A stretch of 64,000 nucleotides of DNA, taken from Euglena gracilis (taxonomy: Eukaryota > Euglenida > Euglenophyceae > Euglenales). Made by a program: the position numbers and the translations under genes. The stretch spans positions 30,697,471 to 30,761,470 of the forward strand of contig CP154955.1 of the NCBI GenBank assembly GCA_039621445.1, written 5' to 3'. This document shows, one piece after another, positions 31,826-43,101 of this stretch; within the stretch, counting starts at the first letter, position 1, and each line of letters opens with the position of its first letter. The notes under the pieces are model-generated. The model was not told the DNA's origin. It worked only from the letters and a program-made list of their open reading frames with translations, and searched no databases.

Positions 31826-32748
31826 TGTGTTTGCTGACCGGCAATACGTTTTGCCGTAATCGCTGCGGCTGTGGCAACATGTATGCCTAGCATCCCCTCC
31901 CCCTCCCCCTGGAAACTGCTGAAACGCTCAGATGCTACCGCCACCGATCAATCAGGTTTCCTCACGCTGCTGCACTGCCTTCCATCCCTCTTCAGACAAA
32001 GGAAATTTTCGTTCCTGCGTTCCCATAGATACTTTTTTTTGCACAAAAAAATACCCACATACGGACGCCGGGTTTTGGACAGAACCGGCGTTCCTAACGC
32101 CGGGTTTTAGGACAGAACCGGCGTTTTGAAAACCCATGGGGGGGGACGCCGGTTCTGTCCTGAACCCGGCGTCTCAAACGCCGGTTTAAGCTATTTGATG
32201 GATACTGAATGTATTGGTATTGGATAGTTTGAAGATTGAAGCAGGTATGCCCATCCGAAGGTGTCCTATTGAAGAATTATTCTACTGGTCTTTTCTAGTG
32301 CATCTGGACCACTTTCAAAAATGTGGCATTTTCTCCAAAATTTGGTCCCCTGAATATTAATTTTGAGGGCCACCCTCTTGTTTGGCATGTCTTCTGCTGG
32401 GGGTCCTATTTTTACATCATTTTCTAAGCCTTATCATGGTTTTCTGGTCGTGTTTTACAGTATTGGAACTTTTGCTGCCATTTCACAGAGCTCCATCTGC
32501 AGCTCTGTGTCTTTGGCCTGGTGTTTTAAGGACATTTTGGTCTTGCATTCTGTGTTTTCTTGCTTTCGAATTTACTTTCCTTCGCCTTCAAACTGCAATT
32601 CTGTAAATTGAACACATTGCATTGCATTGCGTCATGTTTTTTAGTGGTACCACATTGCATGTCATCTGTTTGTCTTTCATCTGTCATCCTTGACTCACAG
32701 GTTGAAGAGTGAAGAAACAGAAGATGAACCAAGAAGAGACGAAGAGTA

Positions 32749-32952
32749 ACGTGACCCCCCCCTATTTGTCACCCCCCCCCTAATAGTCGCCCCCCCCCTT
32801 GGGGGGGCGACAATTAGGGGGGGGGTTACCCATGGACCCATGGAAATGTGGGGTGAATTGAGTAACCCCCCCTAATTGTCACCCCCCCCTAATAGTCGCC
32901 AGGGGGGTCAAAACGCTCCCAGGGGGGTGCCATATAGGGGGGGGGGTCACGT
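32749..32952. mobile_element. TA-flanked C/G-run MITE with ACGTGACCCC ends
   Basis: A 204-bp insertion with TA at 32747-32748 and 32953-32954 and inverted ends ACGTGACCCCCCCCTAT / ATAGGGGGGGGTCACGT. Inside, CCCCTAATTGTC and GGCGACTATTAG-type words repeat. Its right part is duplicated, ending again at 33325. Confidence 0.8.
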
Positions 32953-33526
32953 TAATGAAGTTAAGGTTTTCAGAATGTTTTTGTCAGGGTCCTGTGGTGT
33001 TTTGCGAAAGAAACACAGGACCCTGCCGTAGTAAATTGCATCTTCTTTTAGCAAAGGCCGTAATCTTTCACGTAAGTAATTTTCATGAAATTTCACGGCT
33101 TTTGTAAGTAATTTCGTGGACCATGAAAAGTTCGATTTTCATTGACTATTAATAGTCGCCCCCCCCCCTTGGGGGGCGACAATTAGGGGGGGGGGGTTAC
33201 CCATGGACCCATGGAAATGTGGGGTGAATTGAGTAACCCCCCCCTAATTGTCACCCCCCCCCCTAATAGTCGCCAGGGGGGTCAAAACGCTCCCAGGGGG
33301 GTGCCATATAGGGGGGGGGTCACGTTAATGAAGTTAAGGTTTTCAGAATGTTTTTGTCAGGGTCCTGTGGTGTTTTGCGAAAGAAACACAGGACCCTGCC
33401 GTAGTAAATTGCATCTTCTTTTAGCAAAGGCCGTAATCTTTCACGTAAGTAATTTTCATGAAATTTCACGGCTTTTGTAAGTAATTTCGTGGACCATGAA
33501 AAGTTCGATTTTCATTGACTATTAAT
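32781..33526. repeat. Tandem duplication, 369-bp period
   Basis: Two near-identical units start at TAATAGTCGCC (32781 and 33150). Each includes part of the MITE, a hairpin CAGGGTCCTGTG...CACAGGACCCTG, and CACGTAAGTAATTTTCATG. Identity is so high that the duplication must be recent. Confidence 0.92.
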
Positions 33527-34740
33527 ATTTGCGTCCTGGGGAAACTGAAATGCTTCATTGCACTGGCAGTGTTGGCCTCGTCTTTTATCAGTCTTGTAAA
33601 ACATCGTTTTAAATCAGTTTTAAAACAGGCGTCGGAAATTAGACATAAGGGGGCTGGTCGTCTTGCCGGCTATTGGCTGCCGTCCCAACGGTCTCCCTAT
33701 GAAGCTTGCGCAGTCCTGGATGTAAGAAAATTTTGCGTTCGCAGTTGGGAAGGAGTCCAGCCGAAGCCGTCGTGTTCAAAATAGGGGGTCTTTCCCCCAG
33801 CTTGTGTGTTACCAGCTTGAAATCCCAGTTTCTTCCGAAAAAGTTTTTTCAACAAAAAACCCCTGGCACCTAGGCTGTCCGGGGGGGGGGCAAACCCACC
33901 GCTCACCACGGCACTAAAAATGGCACCGCCAGGAATACGGAAAGCCCTGGTGGGGGGGGTTGGCCCCCAGGTTGAGGGGATTCCCGTACAGCCCTGGGGG
34001 GGGGGGGTGACAGTTTTCAGAACCAAGAAGAAAACCCTTTTGACAGATAAAATTTCAGGAAACACAAGCAAAGGAGTAAACCAAAAAAGAAAGTGCGCAA
34101 TTAACAACAACAGAGTCCTGTGTTTTTTCTGCAAAACACAGGACCCTGACAACAGCTGCCAATACCTTCACTTCTTCTTCTTCTTTTGTAACTTCTTTGA
34201 CTAAACTTCACATTCTACACGTAGAACCTGTGAGTGGAAGAATCGGACAAATGGGACGGAAAAAAGAACATTGGCAAATCTGGCAAAATTCCAGAATGAA
34301 GCCACATGTCCTAAAACTAAAAGCAGACAATGCCAGGTGAAAACACTCCCAAAACACAGGTCAAAGACAGAGCTGCAGCAAGTGTTCTCTGTGAAATGGA
34401 AGCAAAAGTTCCTTCATGTAAAACACCACCAGAAAACCATATGGACCGCCAGAAAATGATAGAAAAACAGAACGCACAATAGAAGACCTGCCACACAAGA
34501 GGGTGGCACTCAAAATTGTCACCCAGCGGAGCGTATTTTGAAAAAAATGGCAATTTTTCGAAAGTGGTCTAGATGCACCAGAAAAGACCAGGAGAACAAT
34601 TCTTCAAAAGTCACCTTCTGGGGGGCACACCTGCTTCGACGTTCAATAAATACTGAATCAATATATTTCTTATCCTTCAAATAGTTGGATTCTGAGTTCC
34701 AAACAAAGAAAAACAACGTATTTCAAGGGGAGAACAAACC

Positions 34741-37700
34741 GGTTTTGCTCCCAATTAGGAAGTCCTTCCGTCCGCGATCGCCGCGAATGCTTTGAAATTT
34801 TTTAGATTTCAATTTTCTGAGGTTTCATGAAAATATGGAAAAATGCAATAAAACCGTGCAAATTTCACTTTACTGAAATTTCAGGCCTTTTGAAAACTTT
34901 TGGCCATTGCTATCTTCTTTGTTGCGACGTTTGCCTTTCCTTTGGTGAATTCAACAAGGTTGTTTCACTTGTTTGTTTTTTTTGCCAAAAGGGCTTTGGT
35001 TGTTCTGCGTTTTAGTTCTGAAAGCTTTCTGTTCAGACCCCCCAGTTTGGGGAACACTTTTAGTGCCACAGGTGGAAACCAGTTTTGGTGCCCCAGGTGG
35101 GGACCAATTTTGGTGCCAAGGGTTTCTTTTCTTGGGCAGGGGCGGGGGGGGGGGTTTCAAAAAATTTTCTTGGTCCTTTTTATTTCCAGCCCAAAACTGA
35201 AGAGGAATTAGCCCGAATGCAATCCGTTTTTTTTCCCGAGTGGGGCTTTATGGGTTTGAATTCCCCAGCAAGCCGGCTTTCGCACCGTTCGCAGGCAACA
35301 GAAGCAGTTCAGTTTCCGTCTTTTAGTCAATGAAAACGAACTTTTCATGCTCCGAGAAATTACAAATTCAATTACGCGACACTTTTCGGCCTTGACTATT
35401 CCAATACCGGAGTTCCTATTGCTCGCCGTTGAAGCGTCCGCCGGCATGGATGCTGTGATTAAACCTGGCGAACGCAGCCGTCGAGCGTAATAAAAACCGG
35501 CGATGTTGCGCCGTGATGACTTTACCTTACTTCGAATTTTGGTGTCCTCCGGTATCCTTTTGAGAGAGGGTTCTTGTTCATAATAGGATTAGGGCAAGTT
35601 GTATATAGGTTCATGTAATGTGGATCACCTTGTTTCCGTTCAAGTGTGTCAATTTATGACACCGGTGTCATAAATTCAATTTAGAACCTCCTGTTGCATG
35701 CGGTTTTTTTTGGCACACTACACCTTGAAACATGTTCTTCGGTTGAGTGTCAATGTATGCCACCAGCGGCATAAGTTGACAGTATTATTGAGAAATGTCA
35801 TTGTTTAGAATGTCACACGAAAATGGATAGATGGTGAGGCACTCCGTTCAAATCTGTGAGGTTCTCGGTTTTCATTGTAGACGTGCTGTCGTGACCATAC
35901 CAGTTGCTGCTAAAGTCATGCGCATGACCGCTAAGATTGGTTCACCCTTGCGATGCAAGGCAAAATTTGGACCATCATTTTCCCCTTTGTTTTTTTTTGC
36001 CGTTTTTTTTGCCCATTTTTTTTTAATAAAAAACAAAAAAAACGTTTTTTTAAAAAAACAAAAAAAACGCCAGCTATGGTTCAGAATGACCATGCAGGCA
36101 TGCATACCATGCCCCCCCCCTTTATGTACCTCCCCCCGGGAGGCCAAAACCGGGCAGGAGGTACATAATGGGGGCAAGGTTGGCCGTTCGTTTTTTTTAA
36201 AACAAAAAAAACATGTTTTTTTTAAAAAAAAATGTTTTTTTTAAAAAAAACAAAAAAAACGCCATAGGGGGTTTGGGTGAAAAAAATTTTTGGGAGTTTT
36301 TTGGGAATTTTTTGCCTTGCGGTTGTGTGCGTGCATATGTTCCACGGCCAACTTGGAACGTAATTTTTCAACCATGGGGTCAATGCAACAATTCGGGGTT
36401 CATGGGCAAAAACATGTTGATTCAAACTGGTGCAAATCCAGCAATGAGATTTTTTTCAAGGAGTCACTTGGTAGCTTCATCAAACAAAAGAGTGCTCTGG
36501 GAGGTTCAAGAAAAGGAATTGTTGCATTTCATCACACGTGTATGGTAAACTGCGTTCTCGCCTGTCAGTTGACAAGGCGAACAAGCTCACTTTCCTTTAC
36601 CGCTGTTTCAATGCGTTCGGTTGCGACGAGCAATCGGACAACGAGGAGTGAACCCTATGAAATACAGCGGCCTTTCAAATGTGCCATGCCTTGATTCACT
36701 TGGTAGGTTGTTTTTTTTTGGATGGAGATTTATGGCATCAATTAAAAAAAAGAATGGAAAAAAATGCCATTTTCTCGTTCATCTCCCTCGAAGATGTTTT
36801 CGACTTTTCCCCCGAAAGGGCGATTTTCAAAAAAAACACAAGAATTTTGCATTTTCAAAAAAAACATGTTTTTTATTGCGTTTTTTTTAAAAAAACACGT
36901 TTTTTTGTTTTTTTTAAAAAAAACAAAAAAAACGCCAACCCTGAATGGGGGGGAGGTACACAATGGGCAGGGTTGGGCAATTAACCGTTATTATTGGGGT
37001 CAAGCGATTAACCATGGTTAACTGGGGGTCAACAAGCGATTAACCAATTTTCGATTAACTGTGCCTTTTCCTCGATTAATTTCGATTAACCACCACAAAA
37101 AAAAATTCAAAGTGTCCCTACCATGGAGTGGTGTTGTACACCTTGCCAAATTGGTGCCTGAAAACATCATCCCCAAACTAGAGCTTAGACTCTCATTCAT
37201 TGGATGGATCATGAGCCAAACAAACCAAAAAAAATGAAAACCACACGGATCTCCGTTGCTTGTCTAATGGGTCAGATAGCCAAGTTGGCGTAAAATCATT
37301 TGGACAAGCATGAGCGCATCAACGGAGCAATCACTAAGGCGATTGCACAAATCACTTGGGTCACAGCTTCTTTTATCTGATGACAATTACCACCCCTCCT
37401 CCGAAGGGTTATGTTGGGTTTTGCAGTTGAAAAGTGCCTCTTTTCCAAAAGGGAACTTCAATTACCCACACAACGGGTTCCATCCCCACCCGGTGTCTAA
37501 GTCCCAAAGGGTAGAGAAATGTTTCCAAACCCAAGACATCTTTGATTTCTGCCAAAAAAAAAGGTCGATTAACTGGGGGGGCCACAAGCGATTAACCGTT
37601 TTTCGATTAACCATGGTTAATTGTCCCCCCCACAAACGATCGATTAACTGGGGGGGTCACAAGCGATTAACCGTTTTTCGATTAACCATCCAACCCTGCA

Positions 37701-38233
37701 ATGGGGGGGGGCAAGTTTTTCTTTGGCGGGACATGGGAGAAGGTGGTGCTACCCCCCCATTATGTACCTCCCCCCCCCAGGGGGTACACAATGGGGGGGG
37801 GGTACACAATGGGGGGGGGCATGGTAAATGGGGGAATGCATTTTGGAGAGCAGTTGGAGCCTTGTGCATAGCATTGTGAATTTTGCGTAATTTAAGAATT
37901 ATAAATTACATTACTGTAAGTTACGGTAACTTACTGAAATTTATGAAATTTATGAAATTTATGAAATTTATGATTTTTTTTTTGAAAAACTCACCTCAGC
38001 CCCTCAAAAACCATATATTACACAGCTTTGCCTCACAACTGGCAACAGTGGCAGGCCACAGCACACCTCCACAGCCGTGGCTTTGTTGTCCGATTTGAAA
38101 TCTGCCATTGGGCATGGCCAGGGGAAAAGCTGAAAAAGTGAAAAAAAACTATTGCCAAAGCCATGGTTCCCACCCCATGGAAAAAATAGTGTTCATGTAA
38201 ATAAATGTAAAAACAAGAAAATTGTTAAATCAT
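34741..38233. other. No confident gene; hairpins and A/T stem-loops
   Basis: 35275-35490 in plus frame reads VQFRLLVNENELFMLREITN, then SITRHFSALTIPIPEFLLLA, and could be an exon fragment of unknown family. Hairpins: TTTATGACACCGGTGTCATAAA at 35653 and TATGCCACCAGCGGCATA at about 35755. From 35980 to 36930 repeated TTTTTTTAAAAAAAACAAAAAAAACGCC stems occur about four times. CGATTAACCATGGTTAATC-type words recur at 36978-37070 and 37560-37690. GAAATTTAT is repeated four times at 37936-37972. Confidence 0.45.
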
Positions 38234-38304
38234 GAAGTGCAGTGGGATTCAACCCACGACCTCTCGGAATTGAACCGAGTGCTCTACCAATGAGCTATGC
38301 ACCC
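38234..38304 (-). tRNA. tRNA-like sequence, anticodon loop CAA, probably a pseudo-tRNA
   Basis: On the minus strand: 5' stem GGGTGCA pairs with TGCACTT using two G.U pairs. The D arm is TAGCTCATTGGTAGAGCA. The anticodon stem CTCGG/CCGAG has loop TTCAATT (CAA, Leu). The T stem GTGGG/CCCAC has a 6-base loop. A Leu tRNA should have a long variable arm, which is missing, and the T loop is one base short. More likely a decayed tRNA or a SINE head than a working gene. Confidence 0.5.
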
Positions 38305-38435
38305 GGCTGAAGATCATTGAACAAAACGACAACCAATCACAACGAAATGAATCGGTTCAACCACGACACCCAATATCATAAAAAAATGTGCCAATCTCCC
38401 AATCCGAGGTATTGCAAAACCTGGTTCCTAAACTG

Positions 38436-38655
38436 GACCCCCCCCCCCCCCCCCCCCCCCCCCCCCACCCCCCCCCCCCCCACCCCCCCCCAAACCCACC
38501 CCCCCCCCCACACCCCCCCCCCCCCACCCCCCCCCCCCCACCCCCCCCCCACACCCCCCACCCCCCCCCACCCCCCCCACACCCCCCCCACCCCCCACCC
38601 CCCCACACCCCCACCCCCCTACTCCCCCCCACACCCCCCCACACCTCCCCCACAC
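38436..38655. repeat. Poly(C) tract with scattered A
   Basis: About 220 bases that are almost entirely C, interrupted by A or ACA. It creates artificial Pro-rich (plus) and Gly-rich (minus) open frames. The exact length should be treated with caution because such tracts assemble poorly. Confidence 0.9.
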
Positions 38656-38969
38656 TTGACCAGTGTGTGCTCGGCGCCAGGTGTATGTTGGAACCATTTT
38701 GGTGCCAAAAAACCGCAACTAAAGAAAACTCACCTTCCAACCCGGCCACAAACACAAGACAAACTCAGATCACGGCAAAGTGTCCAAAAGCGTTCACATG
38801 GCGGACATGGCTAAATGGTTGAAGCGGATGAATACCTCTTGGAAGGGTGCAGGCTTTGTTTCATGAACCTGCCGGGCGGGGGGAACGTTTGGTACAAGGC
38901 GGCGTTTTGAAATCCTTCGGATCCTTCGGATCCTTTCAGAGGCTCAACGGGGGTAGCAAAAATGGAATT

Positions 38970-41900
38970 TTATGATTTTTTTCCAAAAAAAACAACGTCA
39001 AAAAAAACAGGCCGGCCCACTATGACCGGGGGGGGGGGACAAACATGATGAATTGACGCCTGCCGGAGATGCTCAAAGGTCAGCCGAGGGCGACCGTTGG
39101 TTAAAAAATCGGCCGCGGAAAAGACGCGCTCCGCACTTGCTTGTGCGGCGGGGATGGAGGCCAAAAAACAACCCAGAGAGGACAAGCCAGTGTCAGGCTA
39201 ATGCAATCCTCTTGACCCAAAAAAACTGAAAGATTGATTGCAGAAGGATGTTAATGTTTCAAAAAATGAAAAATTCTTCTTAGGACCTCACCATGACAGG
39301 GATTGCACTTGTCAGCATACAAAGTGCTCCAAAAACGAAAGGGCGAACAATCAAAATTAGCGCTTTCGGCATAAGCACCTTTCTCACCAATGAAATCCAA
39401 AACTTCATCCAAAGTAGGACAGCCGCACCCATGGAGTTCTCCGACAAGTACACTCAAATTTCGCAGAGCCTCCCCTCGTATCTTGCCCTCAAGGTTGCCA
39501 GTGGCCCAATGCCCAAAGAGAGATTGAGGTAAACCCCCCCCAAATAATACCCCCCTCAAATAATACCCCCCCCCAAATAATCCCCCCCCCCCCCTTGGGG
39601 TCCGACTTCGGCCGACGAAATAATACCCCCCCCCCTGGTTTTGGGCCGAAGGCCCGGATTTTTGACGAAATTTTAGGTAAAAAACACAGTTTCTAACAAC
39701 AAATTATGAAAAAAATGTATTTTTCTGGCTCATCTGACCTCGGGAGCGTTTTGACCCAGACATTTACCCCCACACCCCTCACCCCCCCCCACACCCTCCC
39801 ACCCCCCCCCCATACCCCTCAACACCCCCCCACACCCCCCATATATGGAGAGATTGCAAACATTGTGTGGGGGGGGGGGGGGGCACTGTCCCAACCGCGC
39901 CCACGGAATCGGTGATCGAGGATGTTGGCTAACGCAGACGTGGGAGTCACCAAATTCTTTCTGCGTTTCTCCACGACGGCTGTGACGGTCCTGAGGTGGA
40001 GAAATATTTTTGAAAAGTGACTATTTTTGGGGAAGCGACAATTTTGCCCCCCCCCACATCCCCCATACAATGTGTAAGGGGCACACTTCACATCTGCAGG
40101 GGCGTATTTCTTGGCGTCCACCAACAATTGTTTGAAGATAGGTTCCAAAAACTCAACAGCCAGGCCGATGGACATCTTGTCCGACTCCACTTGAAGTAAA
40201 GCGCTGAGAAAAAACAAAAAAAAAGAGATCATGTGGAATTAAAACCTTCTTAGTGGATACAACCACATGTACACATTTTCGATTGTCTTCCACCAATCCG
40301 TGTGCCAAATGTACATCAACTCAGCTCCCTTGAACTCAAATTTCTCTGCGCGCAACTTTAGGAGGGCATTTTCGATAACCTGTCGATTTCGCAATAGCGA
40401 CTCTGCCAAATCAATCTGGAAAAGGGGGATTTTTTCTCGTTTCAAATGGGGGGCCGACCTTGCAACCCCATCTAGTGTCAACTGGTTGTCGCAGTTCGGT
40501 ACCATTGAACTGCCCTTTGCAATGATGATAAGCAAGATGTGCCAGATGCCTACGGGCAAAATAAATAGGCTGGGAAGCGGAGGTGGAAAATAAACCTTGT
40601 CCTGAAAAACATCTCCGCTTCCACCATTTGGTCAAGTTGTCTTGAGAAAACTTCTGCCACTTCACCCAAGAGCAAATTCAAAGTGTGTGCCCAACATTTT
40701 CCAACGATGAAACAGGGGGGGGGAAATGCGCTCGCCCGGCCTCGGAAAAAATGCGCAAAAAATGCGCAAAAATGCGCAAAAATGCGCAAAAATGCACAAA
40801 AAAATGCGCAAAAAATGCGCATTTTTGGAAAAATTGCGCAAAAATGTGCAAAATCCGAGAAAAAATGTGCAAAAATCACGAAACGCATTCCCCCCCCCCT
40901 GGATGAAACCACCCTTCGATGACAAGGTCACTCCTTTCTGTATGTTCGCTGCATTGTCCGCAACAACCAGTTGAAGGGTTACTCCGGGGCGTCATGGTTC
41001 CAGGGGGGGGGGCAGTATGTTCTTTTTAATAAACAATACGTGTTTCTTTTTTGGGGGGGTCTTGGGGGTTTCAGGGTTCTAAGAGGGTGTTGCCCCCTGT
41101 GTCCCCCCCCGGTCCCCCCGTGTGTCCCCCGTGTCCAGGACTAGCGACCTCTTTCGATTCCCAAAAAATCACCCTTCAACCCTTGTCCCCCCCGTGTCCC
41201 GACCCACCCCTTGAGGTGCAACCCTTGCCGAAGTCACCACAACACCCATGTCATGTAGCTCTGCAACCACAGCAGATATGGCCTTTTCCAAAAACTCACC
41301 AGTCTCCCTCTCAGTGACTCTTTTGAACTTAAACAAAAGTGCTCGTCCGTCTGAAACAAAAAAAAACATTTCATGCAAAATCTTATTTAAAAAATCATAC
41401 ACCTGGTATATGGACGGTGAATCCCAGGGTTGGGAACTTTTGATGGTCTTCCCATCCATCCACAGCAACCGCCACATATTTTGCAGCAGAAATTGCCCAT
41501 AAAACCTGCTCCTTCAACCCAACTTCCAGCTCTGTGATGCATGTCAACAGAGTGTGTCTTGTGAGCGAAACGTAATCCTTTCTCAGATACGCCAAAAAGT
41601 CCCGTGTCCAGCTTTGCTCAATTTGGTTATGGCTCGTCCGGCTCATAACAATTGCAAACGCCTAGGGATAAACAAATAAAAAGATCAGAACCAAAAATGT
41701 GTTCAACCTGTGCCATTTGTGCTGTCTTTTGCTCAGATTCTGTGAATTTGCGATCCATAAAAGCACTTACAACCAACTGTTTCTTGGCAATGGGGCTGGT
41801 CACCACCGGGCTTGGGGCTTCCTGTTCTGCTGCAATTTCGTTACCTTTACATTCCTCCAAATGTCTTTTCATGCGTGTCTGATTACAGGACTTTTCCCAA

Positions 41901-42013
41901 TCACACTTCTTGCACAAAACCTTCTTTGCCTTCGTCACACTTGACCCAGATAGAACATTGTTGTCTTCATCAAAAGCAACAAAAAAGTCCCAGATAGCGG
42001 ACTTGTGTTTCAT
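38970..42013 (-). CDS. hAT-superfamily transposase, multi-exon
   Basis: Start ATG at 42013 (MKHKSAIWDFFVAF). Exon 1 to 41708 holds a BED-type zinc finger (CKKC...H.EEC). A 46-bp GT-AG intron leads to exon 2 (41661-41403) with VAVAVDGWEDHQKFPTLGF. An intron ending TTTCAG leads to exon 3 (41350 on) with FLEKAISAVVAELHDMG. Then come VVADNAANIQKGV (about 40940), CWAHTLNLLLGEVAEVF (40700-40650), QPVDTRWG (about 40470), later helical exons to 39251, and the C-terminal dimerisation domain PAAQASAERVFSAADFLTNG (39150-39050). Domain order is complete for hAT. A MITE at 40714-40901 interrupts the frame, and the C/G-rich introns at 39530-39690 and 40975-41240 are unresolved. It cuts and pastes DNA with 8-bp duplications, and could drive the hAT-type MITEs here. 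Confidence 0.82.
40714..40901. mobile_element. hAT-type MITE inside the hAT transposase
   Basis: A 188-bp insertion with 8-bp duplication GATGAAAC at 40706-40713 and 40902-40909. Inverted ends are AGGGGGGGGGAAATGCG and CGCATTCCCCCCCCCCT. Removal gives an uninterrupted VTLSSKGGFIVGKCWAHTLN reading. The middle is TGCGCAAAAA repeated about ten times. Unlike the ADPRM case, the duplication offers no AG, so splicing at the edges is not expected. Confidence 0.85.
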
Positions 42014-42160
42014 TATGTCTGTGAAGGGGGAGGAAAAGTATGCTGAAAGAGCGAAATCCTCAAGACACAACATCTTGCCAATCACAAGATTCCTAATCTC
42101 ACCAATTACATGGCTGTTCAAGACAGAGGCTATTATGGAAAATTGCCTAATCTAACAGCC

Positions 42161-42233
42161 ATACATGTAGCTGAGTGGTCAGAGTGCACGCATCGCAAGC
42201 GTGAGGTCGTGGGTTCGATCCCCACCATGTATG
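42161..42233 (+). tRNA. tRNA-like sequence, anticodon CGC
   Basis: A well-formed 73-base cloverleaf. Acceptor ATACATG/CATGTAT is fully paired, D arm TAGCTGAGTGGTCAGAGTGC, anticodon stem CACGC/GCGTG with loop ATCGCAA (CGC, reads Ala GCG). The T arm is GTGGG-TTCGATC-CCCAC. It lacks the G3.U70 identity pair of Ala tRNAs and starts with A, so it may be a tRNA-derived repeat despite the good fold. Confidence 0.55.
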
Positions 42234-42284
42234 TGTATTTTTCAATACCGTACACAGTGATTTTTACCACAAAAGTCGAAACAA

Positions 42285-42358
42285 AAAAGGACACCAAGGA
42301 ATCGAACCTGCGACCTCAGGGTTATCGAGCGTGCGCTCTACCACTCAGCTACTAACCT
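42285..42358 (-). tRNA. tRNA-like sequence, GAT-type loop, decayed
   Basis: The minus strand has TAGCTGAGTGGTAGAGCGC (D arm), CGATAA in the anticodon region as in Ile(GAT) tRNAs, and GGTCGCAGGTTCGATTCC (variable and T arm). Anticodon and acceptor stems do not pair well, which points to a pseudo-tRNA. It lies 50 bp from the plus-strand copy in opposite orientation. Confidence 0.4.
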
Positions 42359-42903
42359 TCTGTCCAAAATAGCTGTTTTCCCATTTAAAGACCACGTTTT
42401 TGAACAAAAAAAAAAGGCAATCCTCACAAATTTCAGAAGGGTGCAAAACAAAAATTACACAGTCGTAATTTAAAAATAAATTACGCTGTAAGTTACCTGT
42501 AAGTTACACGTGAAACTTACGGTTGTAAATTACGTCGCAATGCTACTTGTGCAGAAACAACAGCGCAAGCACTCCCCATAAGCACGCTCCCTGCTTTTTT
42601 GGTTCTTCCGTTCCATCACGACTTCCAACCCCCTCCGAATTTCGGCTGCGCACATTGCTGCCGGTGCAGATGATAAAGGTACGCTCTTGTCCATGGAAAC
42701 AGAGCGAATAGTGGCCTTTGACCTGTAATTTCCTTTCCGGGTTTATTTTTAGAGGCCTGGTGCAAGATGCACACCTGTGTGTAAAATCTAATTTCATGGG
42801 GAAAATGATGTCTACACAGAAGGGTGCAACAAGGACGAAGACACGAAGCATCTCACGAGCATCGTCCACAGAGCGCTTGTGAGTCAAAAACCTTATGCCA
42901 CTA

Positions 42904-43101
42904 CCCCCCCCCTTTATTTGAGCACACCCACGGGCCAACGGACCCCCCAAATGCTCAAATAAGGGGGGGTCAAATAAGGGGGGGGGTCAAAAATTCCTTT
43001 AGAAAAAGAAAAAAAAAAAAATTCGGCGCCTTCGGCGCATGAAAAAAAATTTACCCGGACCCAAATGCTCAATTAAGGGGGGGGGTCAAATAAAGGGGGG
43101 G
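42904..43101. mobile_element. TA-flanked C/G-run MITE, best-preserved copy
   Basis: 198 bp. TA at 42902-42903 and 43102-43103. Perfect inverted ends CCCCCCC-CTTTATTTGA / TCAAATAAAG-GGGGGG. The left half matches the copy at 13356-13507 almost base for base (GAGCACACCCACGGGCCAAC). Confidence 0.88.

Larger units (their letters stand above)
30639..32190 (+). mobile_element. Second tyrosine recombinase-PHD lineage, defective copy
   Basis: A decayed recombinase-PHD gene bracketed by arrays of one motif: arms ACGCCGG(G)TTC and GAACCGGCGT around a 6-bp spacer AGGACA (or its complement TGTCCT when reversed). Copies are near 30649, 30723, 30781 on the left and 32064, 32097, 32139 on the right, plus a fully symmetric copy near 30680. 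Inverted outer ends with CCCAATTAGGAAGTCCTT may extend the unit to 30545 and 34772. Confidence 0.68.
32206..34740. mobile_element. Large inverted repeat (roughly 500-bp arms) around an insertion-rich loop
   Basis: The left arm (about 32206-32610) and right arm (about 34260-34690) are reverse complements at roughly 75% identity, sharing GGTCTTTTCTRGTGCATCT, GCCACCCTCTTGT and GGTTTTCTGGT. On the right arm the minus frame reads FIERRSRCAPQKVTFEELFS, then WSFLVHLDHFRKI, so the arms may once have coded for protein. The loop holds a TA-flanked MITE, a 369-bp tandem duplication and hairpins with arms CAGGGTCCTGTG at 32987, 33359 and (inverted) about 34110-34146. Confidence 0.6.

Noticed and set aside
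36000-36950. Lys/Phe-rich short frames
   Set aside because: They come from repeated poly(A)/poly(T) stem-loops, not from genes.
38317-38822. Pro-rich and Gly-rich long open frames on both strands
   Set aside because: They are produced by the poly(C) tract at 38436-38655; no stop can occur in any frame of such DNA.
38803-38870. Leu/Ser-type tRNA at GGACATGGCTAAATGG
   Set aside because: The D-arm region looks right but no acceptor or T-arm pairing could be found.
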